Shown in pieces: positions 52,922 to 60,943 of a stretch of 64,000 bases of DNA. The notes under the pieces are model-generated. The model saw only the letters and a list, made by a program, of their open reading frames with translations. It was not told the origin of the DNA and did not search any database. The DNA lies in the NCBI RefSeq assembly GCF_000296815.2, contig NZ_CAIT01000004.1:930001-994000 (forward strand), given 5' to 3'. The DNA comes from Fibrisoma limi BUZ 3 (lineage in GTDB: Bacteria > Bacteroidota > Bacteroidia > Cytophagales > Spirosomataceae). Numbering within the stretch: the first letter of the stretch is position 1; every line of letters begins with the position of its first letter. The position numbers and the translations under genes are program-made.

Positions 52922-54631
52922 ATGATTACACCCTATAAAAAATACGTTGCTGGTCTGCTGACGGTGGGTACACTGGTGTTCAGTGGCTGTCAGAAAGAAG
53001 CATTTGTGGAAACGAACATCAATCCGGAAGGGTTGACGTCGGTTCCGCCCGGCAGCCAGTTTCTGAATGCAACGATTAACGTTCACAACCGCGATTTCGA
53101 AGCGTTCTACGACTTCTACCGGCGCATCATGCCCTGGATGCAATACTCAACGGGCGTAACCGGCAACGGTCAGAACTTTACGCAGGTGTACGATAACTTC
53201 GGGCAACGGTATGGTTCGCTGTATACCGGGATCGGCAATGCCCTGACCGACGTTGAAAAGCTGGTTGGAGATCTGCCGGCCGAAGAGCAGCCGCGCTACG
53301 TACACATGATCCGGATTGCCCGGGTGCTGAAAGCATACTATACGTTTTACGTGAGCGATATCTACGGCAGTATTCCGTATACCGAAGCGTTTCAGGCGCG
53401 GTACGGCGGTACGCAAACCCCGAAATACGATACGCAGCCGGCTCTTTTCGCAACGCTCGACACCGAGTTGAAAGAAGCCATCACGACCTTGAAAACTCCC
53501 CAGTCGGCCCCTCAGGTATCGCTCGGTACCAACGACCAGTACTACGGTGGCAATGTGCAGCAGTGGGTAAAAGCAGCCAACGCCCTCCGGTTGAAAATCG
53601 CTTCCCGGCTGGCCAAGCGCGATCCGGCCAAGCTGAAAACCATTGCCCAGGAGGTACTAAGCTCGCCCGCTGCGGATCTGATGAGTTCAAATGCAGATGG
53701 CTGGGTGTTTGTTACTCCGGCCGGCTTCACAGGCGACGCGGGTTCCAACTTCTTCCCGGAAGTGCTGCGGGCCTCCAGGCCTCTGGTCGACTTCATGTAC
53801 GAAGTGAAGGATCCGCGCATCGATGCGTTCTTTACACCCAACGGCTATTCGCAGGCCAATATCGACCTGTTGATCGCCAACCGCCAACTGCCCGCCGGTA
53901 CGAAAGAGTCGCCCAAGCGTTACATTGGTAGCTTCACCAGTCCGGACGAGTCAGCAGCTCAGCAGAACGTACGCCGGTATTACACGGTCCGGACACTGGC
54001 CGTTAGTGGCGCGAATCAGACGTTTGATACGTTGTCGTACATTCAGCCCCGCTTGTTCCAGGCTTCCTATGCTGTAAACGGAACCGCTGGTACTGGTCGC
54101 AATTATTTCCCGGTGATCAACTACGCTGACTTCTGCCTGATGCGGGCGGAGATGGCCGCTACGGGCATTACGACCGAGGACGCAAAAACCTGGTACGAAA
54201 CCGGCGTAACGGCATCTATCGATTGGTACGATATGGTGGCGCAGGGGGGCCAACTGACGAACTACACGCCGGTGACGGCCGCCGAAAAAACGGCGTATCT
54301 GGCTCAGCCGAAAGTAGCGTTTAACCCAGCGAAAGCTCTGGATCAGATTGCCAGCCAGCAGTACGTTCACTTCCTGCGTCAGCCGAGCGAAGGCTGGGCT
54401 ACCTGGAAACGCACGGGCTTCCCGAATCCGACGTCGACGGTTATGCTGCCGAATCTGATTTCGAACGGTGCCGTGCTGACGGTGCCCCGGCGTGCCCCGC
54501 TGGGTATTCCGAGCCCAACGGAACCCAACTACGCGAACCGTAAAGCGGCTTACGACGACATGGCGAAAGAGCCGGGCTTTGGCCGGGATCTGCAGGATGC
54601 CACGGGTCGGGTGTGGTGGGATCGTCCGTAA
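52922..54631 (+). CDS. SusD/RagB-like outer-membrane lipoprotein
   Basis: A 569-residue lipoprotein with signal and lipobox (LLTVGTLVFSGC, Cys about 23). The pattern VETNINPEGLTSVPPGSQFL and INVHNRDFEAFYDFYRRIMP is typical of the SusD-like_2 group, followed by TPR-like helices (NALTDVEKLVGD; YTFYVSDIYGSIPYTEAFQA) and the C-terminal MRAEMAATGITTEDAKTWYE and GFPNPTSTVMLPN. It caps the SusC transporter and binds the ligand. The ligand cannot be predicted; SusD-like_2 proteins are often linked to protein or glycoprotein use. Confidence 0.93.
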   Translation: MITPYKKYVAGLLTVGTLVFSGCQKEAFVETNINPEGLTSVPPGSQFLNATINVHNRDFEAFYDFYRRIMPWMQYSTGVTGNGQNFTQVYDNFGQRYGSLYTGIGNALTDVEKLVGDLPAEEQPRYVHMIRIARVLKAYYTFYVSDIYGSIPYTEAFQARYGGTQTPKYDTQPALFATLDTELKEAITTLKTPQSAPQVSLGTNDQYYGGNVQQWVKAANALRLKIASRLAKRDPAKLKTIAQEVLSSPAADLMSSNADGWVFVTPAGFTGDAGSNFFPEVLRASRPLVDFMYEVKDPRIDAFFTPNGYSQANIDLLIANRQLPAGTKESPKRYIGSFTSPDESAAQQNVRRYYTVRTLAVSGANQTFDTLSYIQPRLFQASYAVNGTAGTGRNYFPVINYADFCLMRAEMAATGITTEDAKTWYETGVTASIDWYDMVAQGGQLTNYTPVTAAEKTAYLAQPKVAFNPAKALDQIASQQYVHFLRQPSEGWATWKRTGFPNPTSTVMLPNLISNGAVLTVPRRAPLGIPSPTEPNYANRKAAYDDMAKEPGFGRDLQDATGRVWWDRP

Positions 54632-54686
54632 CGGAGGACATTACGCAGTTCCATTCCTATAAATTTTGTATTTTCGTAGCTTGTTG

Positions 54687-54712
54687 CCAACCCGCCGACG
54701 TCGGCGGGTTGG
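54687..54712. repeat. 26-bp perfect palindrome between susD and the cytochrome gene
   Basis: A perfect palindrome whose left half is CCAACCCGCCGAC (54687-54699), followed directly by its reverse complement, then TTGTTTTAGCTTTTT. It lies 15 bp before the next ATG. The T-rich tail fits a terminator or attenuator; the palindrome itself may be a dispersed repeat (compare 58599-58618). Confidence 0.7.
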
Positions 54713-54727
54713 TTGTTTTAGCTTTTT

Positions 54728-56059
54728 ATGAAACAGGTGTTGGTTGGTAAACTGGTTGGATTTCTGGCCCTGCTGTGGGCGCCGACTGCGTTTGCCCAGA
54801 AACAAACGTTTTATCAGGACATCCAGCCGCTGATTCACGCCAAGTGTGCCGTATGTCACCGGCCGGGCGAAGCGACTCCGTTCTCACTTATCACGTACGA
54901 GGACGTAACCAAGCGGGCTACATTCATCAAAAAAGTAATCAACGCGGGCTATATGCCACCCTGGCGGGCCGACGATCACTACGTGGCCTTTGCCAATAAG
55001 CGCAGCCTGACGGCCGATCAGATCAGCGCCATCACAAACTGGATCGATGCGGGGTTGCCGAAGGGTAAAGTCCGCAAGGAAGCTGAAGAGCAACTCCTGG
55101 CCCGGGTTCAGGCAGGTACGGGCTATACCCGTCAACCAGATCTGACGCTGAAGGTAAGCAAGCCGTTTCTGCACCGGGGCGACGGAACCGAGCGGTTTAT
55201 GGTATTTAAGATACCCTTCGAACTGGCTCAGGAGGCCAACATCGAAGCGCTGGAATTTACGTCGACCAACAAGAAAGTCATTCACCACGCCAACTTCGCC
55301 ATTCACCAGGTGGATGACCCGGCCATTTCGCTGACGAACACCATTGAGCAGGTGGACCTGAACGCTGAAGATGCCTGGCACTATCAGGAGTGGCTGCCCT
55401 ACAAGAAAAAGATGACGTACTACGGCGGCTGGATTCCGGGGGCGTCGGTCGAAACGTACCCGAAAGACATGGGCTGGGTCATGCCCAAACGGGGTGTCGT
55501 GCTCCTGACCGTGCATTTTGGTCCGGCCGGTAAAGACGAAGAGACAATCAACGGCGTCAATTTCTTCTTCAAAAAGGAGCCGATCAAACGAGTCGTTAAC
55601 GTCATTAGCCTGGGGTCGGGCGGTATCGGGCAGGAGGAGATCAAGCCGCCCCTCTTTCTGTTCGGGGGCGAGGTCAAGACCTGTAGCCTGAAGGTGGCGT
55701 ACCAGAATAAGCCCATTACGTTGCTCTATGCCTGGCCGCATATGCACCAGATCGGGAAGGAGTTTACGGCCTTCGCGACGGTGCCTAACGCCGATACGCT
55801 GCCCCTGGTCCATATTCCCGACTGGGATTTTCGCTGGCAGGAACTGTATCGCTATCAGAAACCTGTCGTTTTGCCAACCGGCGCGACGGTGAACGTAGTC
55901 GGGACCTACGACAACACCGACGCGAACCCCATGAACCCGAACAAACCGGCCAAGCTTATTACGTCGGATGGACAGATGCGGAGTAATCAGGAGATGATGA
56001 CGCTGATTCTGATTTACACCACCTACGAACCCGGCGATGAAAACCTGCGATTAGACTAA
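54728..56059 (+). CDS. Cytochrome c fused to copper type II monooxygenase-like domain
   Basis: The 443-residue exported protein starts with a signal peptide (MKQVLVGKLVGFLALLWAPT), then a class I cytochrome c with the haem motif CAVCH (about 40-44) and GYMPPWR, which holds the Met ligand region. The rest resembles PHM/DBH-like ascorbate-dependent copper monooxygenases: KKVIHHANFAI (about 183-193) as the first copper site, LLTVHFGP, and WPHMHQIGKEF (about 336) as the second. It could hydroxylate an organic substrate with electrons from the haem. It is 10 bp upstream of the CRTAC1-like gene. Confidence 0.85.
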   Translation: MKQVLVGKLVGFLALLWAPTAFAQKQTFYQDIQPLIHAKCAVCHRPGEATPFSLITYEDVTKRATFIKKVINAGYMPPWRADDHYVAFANKRSLTADQISAITNWIDAGLPKGKVRKEAEEQLLARVQAGTGYTRQPDLTLKVSKPFLHRGDGTERFMVFKIPFELAQEANIEALEFTSTNKKVIHHANFAIHQVDDPAISLTNTIEQVDLNAEDAWHYQEWLPYKKKMTYYGGWIPGASVETYPKDMGWVMPKRGVVLLTVHFGPAGKDEETINGVNFFFKKEPIKRVVNVISLGSGGIGQEEIKPPLFLFGGEVKTCSLKVAYQNKPITLLYAWPHMHQIGKEFTAFATVPNADTLPLVHIPDWDFRWQELYRYQKPVVLPTGATVNVVGTYDNTDANPMNPNKPAKLITSDGQMRSNQEMMTLILIYTTYEPGDENLRLD

Positions 56060-56069
56060 CCTCGTCCGT

Positions 56070-59000
56070 ATGATGCCTCGACTATCCGTTATCGTAGTGT
56101 CAATCCTGCTGGCCGTTCCAATCTGGTGGGCCATGCGACCGCCTGAAACCCCGCTGTTTACGCGGCTGTCGGCGGCAGAAACGGGCGTTGACTTTACGAA
56201 CCGGATTGTCGAAACTGATTCGCTGCACATTTTTCGCTACGAATACCTGTACAACGGCAACGGCGTGGGCGTCGGTGATTTCGACGGCGACGGCAAGCCA
56301 GACCTGTTTTTCTCGGGCAATACGGTACCCCATAAGCTCTACGTCAACCGGTCGGAGACAAACGGAAAATGGCAGTTTACGGACGTAACGAAGCAGGCGG
56401 GCGTTAGCGGCAACGGCACCTGGGGCACGGGCGTCAGCGTAGTGGACATCAACGGCGACGGACGGCTGGACATTTACGTTTGCCACTCGGGTAAGTTCGG
56501 GGCCGATAAGCTGGTCAATGAACTATTCATCAATGAAGGCGTTCAGCGGCAGGATAATGGACCCGCTATTCCGCATTTCAGCGAACAGGCCCGGCAGTAC
56601 GGCCTTGATCTGCCCGGTACGCAAACGACGCAGGCCGCCTTTCTCGACTACGACCGCGATGGGGATCTGGACGCGTTTATCCTGAATCACTCCAATCACA
56701 CCTTCAACCCACTGCTGAATACCCGGAAGCTGCGGGCCACGCCAGACATGCGCTACGGCAACCGGCTCCTGCGAAACGACGGAGGGAAGTTTACCGACGT
56801 AACGCTGGCCGAAGGTATTCTAAACAACCCCATTAACTTTGGCCTGGGCGTCGGGGTGGCCGATGTGGACAACGACGGCTGGCCCGACCTCTACACAACC
56901 AGCGACTACACCGAGCAGGATTGCCTGTACCTGAATCAGCACGACGCGTTGGGTCGCCACACGGGCTTCAAAGAGTCGATCCGAACCAGCATGGCCCATA
57001 CGTCCAAGTTTTCGATGGGTTGCGACATCGCTGACTACAACAACGATACGCTGCCCGATATTGTAACGCTGGACATGCTCCCGGCCGATAATCACCGGCA
57101 GAAAATGCTGAAAGGTCCTGATGAGTACGATGCCTACAAACTGCTGATCGACAGCGGCTACGTTCGGCAGCAAATGCGGAATATGCTCCAGCTAAATCAG
57201 GGCACCGATGCGCAGGGCGCGCTACGGTTCAGCGAAATCGGGCAACTGGCGGGCGTCTCGGCTACGGACTGGAGCTGGTCGGCCTTGCTGGCCGATTTTG
57301 ACAACGACGGCTGGAAAGACTTATTTGTCTCAAACGGTTACCTGCGCGATTTCACGGATATGGATTTTATGAAGTATACCGTGGCCGACGCCAAACTGGA
57401 AGAAGCCGCTAAGGGTAACCTAAACTTCCAGACCCTCGATCTGGTCAAGAAAATGCCATCCAACCGGCTGTCCAGCTACGTATTTCGGAATAATCACGAC
57501 TTAACCTTCAGCAACCAGTCGGCGGCCTGGGGGATCGAACAACCGGCCGTATCGGGGGCGGCTGCCTACGCTGATTTCGACGGCGACGGCGATCTGGACC
57601 TGGTTGTCTGCCACCAGAACGAGCCCGCATCGCTGTACCGGAACAACGCCGACCAGCAATCGGATGTGGCTCACTCGCTACGGGTACGGCTGGTAGGCGC
57701 GGGGGCAAACACCCAGGCACTGGGGGCGCGGGTCGTAGTTGAAACGGCTACCGGGCGGCAGCTACAAACCGTATCACCCACGCGGGGCTATCAGGCGTCG
57801 GTCGAAACAACCCTGCATTTTGGTCTGGGCCGCGAGACATCGATCAAGAGACTAACCGTTTACTGGCCTGATGGCAGGCAGACGCAGCAGCTAAATCCCT
57901 CCGTCGATCAGACATTGATGCACCGCCAAAGCGACGCGCAGTCGGCTTCCGCGGTGCCCCTCGCCAGAAGCGTAACGCCCTGGTTTCGGCCCCTGCCGAT
58001 GGCGTCGATTCTGCCGTTCCAGCATCGGGAAAATGACTTCATCGATTTCAAGGTCGAGGTGCTGATTCCATACCAACTTTCGCGGCTGGGTCCGGCGTTG
58101 GCTGCGGGCGATGTTAACGGTGACGGCCGCGACGATCTGTATCTGGGCGGAGCCGTAGGGCAGTCCGGCGAGTTGTGGGTGCAGCAGGCTAACGGTACGT
58201 TTGTCCGCGGTCCGCAGCAACCTTGGCAGGCGGAAGCCGCCCATGAAGACGTGAACGCCCTATTTTTCGACGCTGACCGCGACGGCGATGTCGATCTGTA
58301 CGTCGTTAGTGGGGGGAATGAATACGAAGCCGGTTCGCCTGAATACCAGGATCGGTTGTACCTGAACGACGGGCGGGGTGGATTTGGTCCGGCCGTCGCG
58401 GGGGCATTACCAACCATGCGCGACAGTAAGATGGCCGTGGCCGCGGCTGATGTAGACGGTGATGGCGACCAGGACCTGTTTGTTGGTGGGCGCGGTAAGG
58501 CAGGGTCGTTCCCCCTGCCGTCAGCCAGCTACCTGCTCCGCAACGATACGCCAGCCGGAGGTGCGGTACGTTTTACCGACGTAACGGAGGAAGTAGCCCC
58601 CGCTTGCCGACAAGCGGGTATGGTGCAGGCCGCTGCCTGGGCCGATCTCAACGGCGACAAACAGCCCGATCTGGTCCTGGCTGGCGACTGGATGCCCGTG
58701 CGGGTGTTTTACAACCAACGCGGTAAGCTGACCGATCAGACGAAGCAGGCGGGGCTAGGTCAGAGTAAAGGGATGTGGGCGTCGTTACGTCTGGCCGATG
58801 TTGATCAGGACGGCGATACGGACATTGTAGCGGGGAACGCGGGCCTGAACAACCCGTTTCGGGCCAGCCTGGCCGAACCTATGTCGGTCGTAGCCGGGGA
58901 TATTGATCAGGACGGCGTACTTGATCCAGTCTGGGTGTACTACGTGCAGGGTAAAGCCTACCCGGCGGCTTCGCGTGATGAGTTGCTCGATCAGGTCGTG

Positions 59001-59474
59001 CCCCTGCGGAAGCGGTTCTCCCGCTACCATCAGTACGCCGATGCTACGGTCGAAACCATTTTCGGTGAGCAGGCGCTGGCGAACGCAACTACCGTTGAGG
59101 CCTTCGAACTGGCGTCGGGCGTGTTCGTAAATCAGGGGAATGGCCAGTTTTCATTTGCAGCCTTTCCGCTGGAAGCCCAGTTCTCGCGCGCGAGCAGTCT
59201 CCTGATCGACGACTGGGACGGCGATGGCAAATCGGACGTCTTGGTGGCGGGCAACTTTCATCCCTACCGGGTGCAGCACGGCCCCTGCGATGCCAGTTTT
59301 GGGGTTATTTTGCGGGGCGATGGCCGCGGCAAGTTCAGCGCGGTGGCACCCCGGCAGTCAGGTTTGTGGGCCGGAGGGGATGTACGGACGGGCGTTCAGC
59401 TACGTACCAGCTCCGGACGGAAGCGGGTTTTGTTCACCGTAAACGATGGTCCACTGATTGGGTTCGAACGATGA
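56070..59474 (+). CDS. Large CRTAC1-like protein: FG-GAP/VCBS repeats and ASPIC/UnbV domain
   Basis: An exported 1134-residue protein with N-terminal signal or anchor (LSVIVVSILLAVPIWWAM). At least ten calcium-binding FG-GAP/VCBS repeats occur, for example VGVGDFDGDGKPDLFFSGN, VVDINGDGRLDIYVCHSG, ADVDNDGWPDLYTTSDY and LIDDWDGDGKSDVLVAGNF. An ASPIC/UnbV domain sits in the middle (about 535-615, LGARVVVETATGRQLQTVSP; LTVYWPDGRQTQ). The repeats form a beta-propeller. A palindromic element inserted in frame adds PACRQAG at about residues 842-848. It is co-transcribed with the haem/copper and haloperoxidase-like genes. Confidence 0.88.
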   Translation: MMPRLSVIVVSILLAVPIWWAMRPPETPLFTRLSAAETGVDFTNRIVETDSLHIFRYEYLYNGNGVGVGDFDGDGKPDLFFSGNTVPHKLYVNRSETNGKWQFTDVTKQAGVSGNGTWGTGVSVVDINGDGRLDIYVCHSGKFGADKLVNELFINEGVQRQDNGPAIPHFSEQARQYGLDLPGTQTTQAAFLDYDRDGDLDAFILNHSNHTFNPLLNTRKLRATPDMRYGNRLLRNDGGKFTDVTLAEGILNNPINFGLGVGVADVDNDGWPDLYTTSDYTEQDCLYLNQHDALGRHTGFKESIRTSMAHTSKFSMGCDIADYNNDTLPDIVTLDMLPADNHRQKMLKGPDEYDAYKLLIDSGYVRQQMRNMLQLNQGTDAQGALRFSEIGQLAGVSATDWSWSALLADFDNDGWKDLFVSNGYLRDFTDMDFMKYTVADAKLEEAAKGNLNFQTLDLVKKMPSNRLSSYVFRNNHDLTFSNQSAAWGIEQPAVSGAAAYADFDGDGDLDLVVCHQNEPASLYRNNADQQSDVAHSLRVRLVGAGANTQALGARVVVETATGRQLQTVSPTRGYQASVETTLHFGLGRETSIKRLTVYWPDGRQTQQLNPSVDQTLMHRQSDAQSASAVPLARSVTPWFRPLPMASILPFQHRENDFIDFKVEVLIPYQLSRLGPALAAGDVNGDGRDDLYLGGAVGQSGELWVQQANGTFVRGPQQPWQAEAAHEDVNALFFDADRDGDVDLYVVSGGNEYEAGSPEYQDRLYLNDGRGGFGPAVAGALPTMRDSKMAVAAADVDGDGDQDLFVGGRGKAGSFPLPSASYLLRNDTPAGGAVRFTDVTEEVAPACRQAGMVQAAAWADLNGDKQPDLVLAGDWMPVRVFYNQRGKLTDQTKQAGLGQSKGMWASLRLADVDQDGDTDIVAGNAGLNNPFRASLAEPMSVVAGDIDQDGVLDPVWVYYVQGKAYPAASRDELLDQVVPLRKRFSRYHQYADATVETIFGEQALANATTVEAFELASGVFVNQGNGQFSFAAFPLEAQFSRASSLLIDDWDGDGKSDVLVAGNFHPYRVQHGPCDASFGVILRGDGRGKFSAVAPRQSGLWAGGDVRTGVQLRTSSGRKRVLFTVNDGPLIGFER
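58599..58618. repeat. Palindromic element inserted in frame in the CRTAC1-like gene
   Basis: CCCGCTTG (58599-58606) and CAAGCGGG (58611-58618) flank CCGA. Translated it gives PACRQAG, a phrase that interrupts an FG-GAP repeat. I recall the same peptide in many unrelated Bacteroidota proteins, where it derives from dispersed palindromes. Confidence 0.6.
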
Positions 59475-60811
59475 AGAACTGGATAGTCACTTGCTTAGCC
59501 ATAGTTGGTCTGGTAGCTACCTCCGGTTGGGCGCAGCAGACGGCCGATACCGATGCATTTGAGCGGCAACTGTTCCATCGCGCGCATGACGCGTTGACGG
59601 AGGTTATCGTGGCCGACATCTTTTCGCCCCCCGTTGCCTCACGGATCTACGTCTACGCTCATGCGGCTGCCTACGAAACGCTGGTCTTGAGTCAGGGCGG
59701 GCCGTACCGGTCGGCGGCCGGACAATTACCAGGATTAACGCCACCCCCTTCGCTGACGCTGACCGGTGTGCATCCCGCGCTGGCCGCTACCGAAGCGTTG
59801 CTGGTGGTGGGGCGTAGTCTGGTTTTTTCGGAAAAACGGCTCGATGATCTGGCGGAGAAGCTCTGGCAGCAAGTCGGTAAGCAGGGATACGCGACTCAGA
59901 CCATTACGGCTTCCCGGACCGTGGGTCGGCAAATGGCCAGCCACATTCTGGCCTGGGCTGCGGGCGATCAGTATAAGCAGACGCGCTCGCTCCGGCGTTA
60001 TACTCCGCAAAAAAAACCGGGAGCCTGGTTGCCGACTCCGCCCGGCTACATGGCGGCCGTTGAACCGTACTGGCGACGTATTCGGCCATTAACGCTCGAT
60101 TCGGCGGCTCAATACAAACTGGTTGCTCCCCCCGAGTTCGCCACCACGACCGACAGCCGGTTTTATCGATCAGCCCGTGAAGTACGTGATGTGGGCAACC
60201 AGCTTAGTCCGGAGCAGCGACTGATTGCCAACTACTGGGACTGCAATCCGTTCTACCTGAATACGCAGGGGCATATGAATTTTGCCAGTAAGAAACTGTC
60301 GCCGGGTGGTCATTGGCTGGCCATTGCCGGTCAGGTAGCGCGCCAGTCCGGGGCCGATCTGCTCAAAACCAGTACCGCTTATTTCCTGACGGCGGTGGCG
60401 CTGTTCGACGGTTTCATTGGCTGCTGGGATGATAAATACCGCTACAACGTGATCCGCCCCGAAACGTACATCAACGCCCACATTGATGAAAGCTGGAAAC
60501 CGGTGTTGCAAACTCCCCCATTTCCGGAGTACCCCAGCGGTCATAGTGTTATCTCAACGGCCTCGGCAGTGGTACTGACTCATCTGTTTGGTCCGAACCG
60601 GGCGTTTACCGATAGTACAGAAGTACCGTATGGGCTACCGCCCCGACGATTTACGTCCTTTCACCAGGCTGCGGCCGAAGCTGCGGTCAGTCGGTTGTAC
60701 GGCGGCATCCACTATCGCGAGGCCATCGAGAATGGTCAGAAACAGGGCCAGCAGGTAGGTAATCAGGTAGTACGTAAGCTGCAGTTGGTGGCTCTTCCTG
60801 CAAAGAAATGA
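59471..60811 (+). CDS. Vanadium-dependent haloperoxidase-like PAP2 family enzyme
   Basis: ATG 59471 overlaps the CRTAC1-like stop by 4 bp (ATGA) and starts a signal peptide (MKNWIVTCLAIVGLVATSGW); longer frames lie within the upstream gene and are rejected. The 446-residue protein has the PAP2/haloperoxidase vanadate-binding motifs: KYRYNVIRPETYI (about 321-333, Lys-x6-Arg-Pro), EYPSGHSVISTAS (about 352-364, with PSGH) and SRLYGGIHYREAIENGQ (about 407-423). The same site can also serve an acid phosphatase, so halide oxidation is not proven. It probably acts in the periplasm or outside the cell. Confidence 0.87.
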   Translation: MKNWIVTCLAIVGLVATSGWAQQTADTDAFERQLFHRAHDALTEVIVADIFSPPVASRIYVYAHAAAYETLVLSQGGPYRSAAGQLPGLTPPPSLTLTGVHPALAATEALLVVGRSLVFSEKRLDDLAEKLWQQVGKQGYATQTITASRTVGRQMASHILAWAAGDQYKQTRSLRRYTPQKKPGAWLPTPPGYMAAVEPYWRRIRPLTLDSAAQYKLVAPPEFATTTDSRFYRSAREVRDVGNQLSPEQRLIANYWDCNPFYLNTQGHMNFASKKLSPGGHWLAIAGQVARQSGADLLKTSTAYFLTAVALFDGFIGCWDDKYRYNVIRPETYINAHIDESWKPVLQTPPFPEYPSGHSVISTASAVVLTHLFGPNRAFTDSTEVPYGLPPRRFTSFHQAAAEAAVSRLYGGIHYREAIENGQKQGQQVGNQVVRKLQLVALPAKK

Positions 60812-60943
60812 ATCGCTTTTAGCGACAACTTTCCCAATAATATTCTGAATCCGCAGCTTACGGGCAATAATCGTTTAGTTTTTAAAATTTTTTAGAAACT
60901 ATTTTATAACTTATCCCCCTAAATGGTTTAAGCGATTTCCTTG

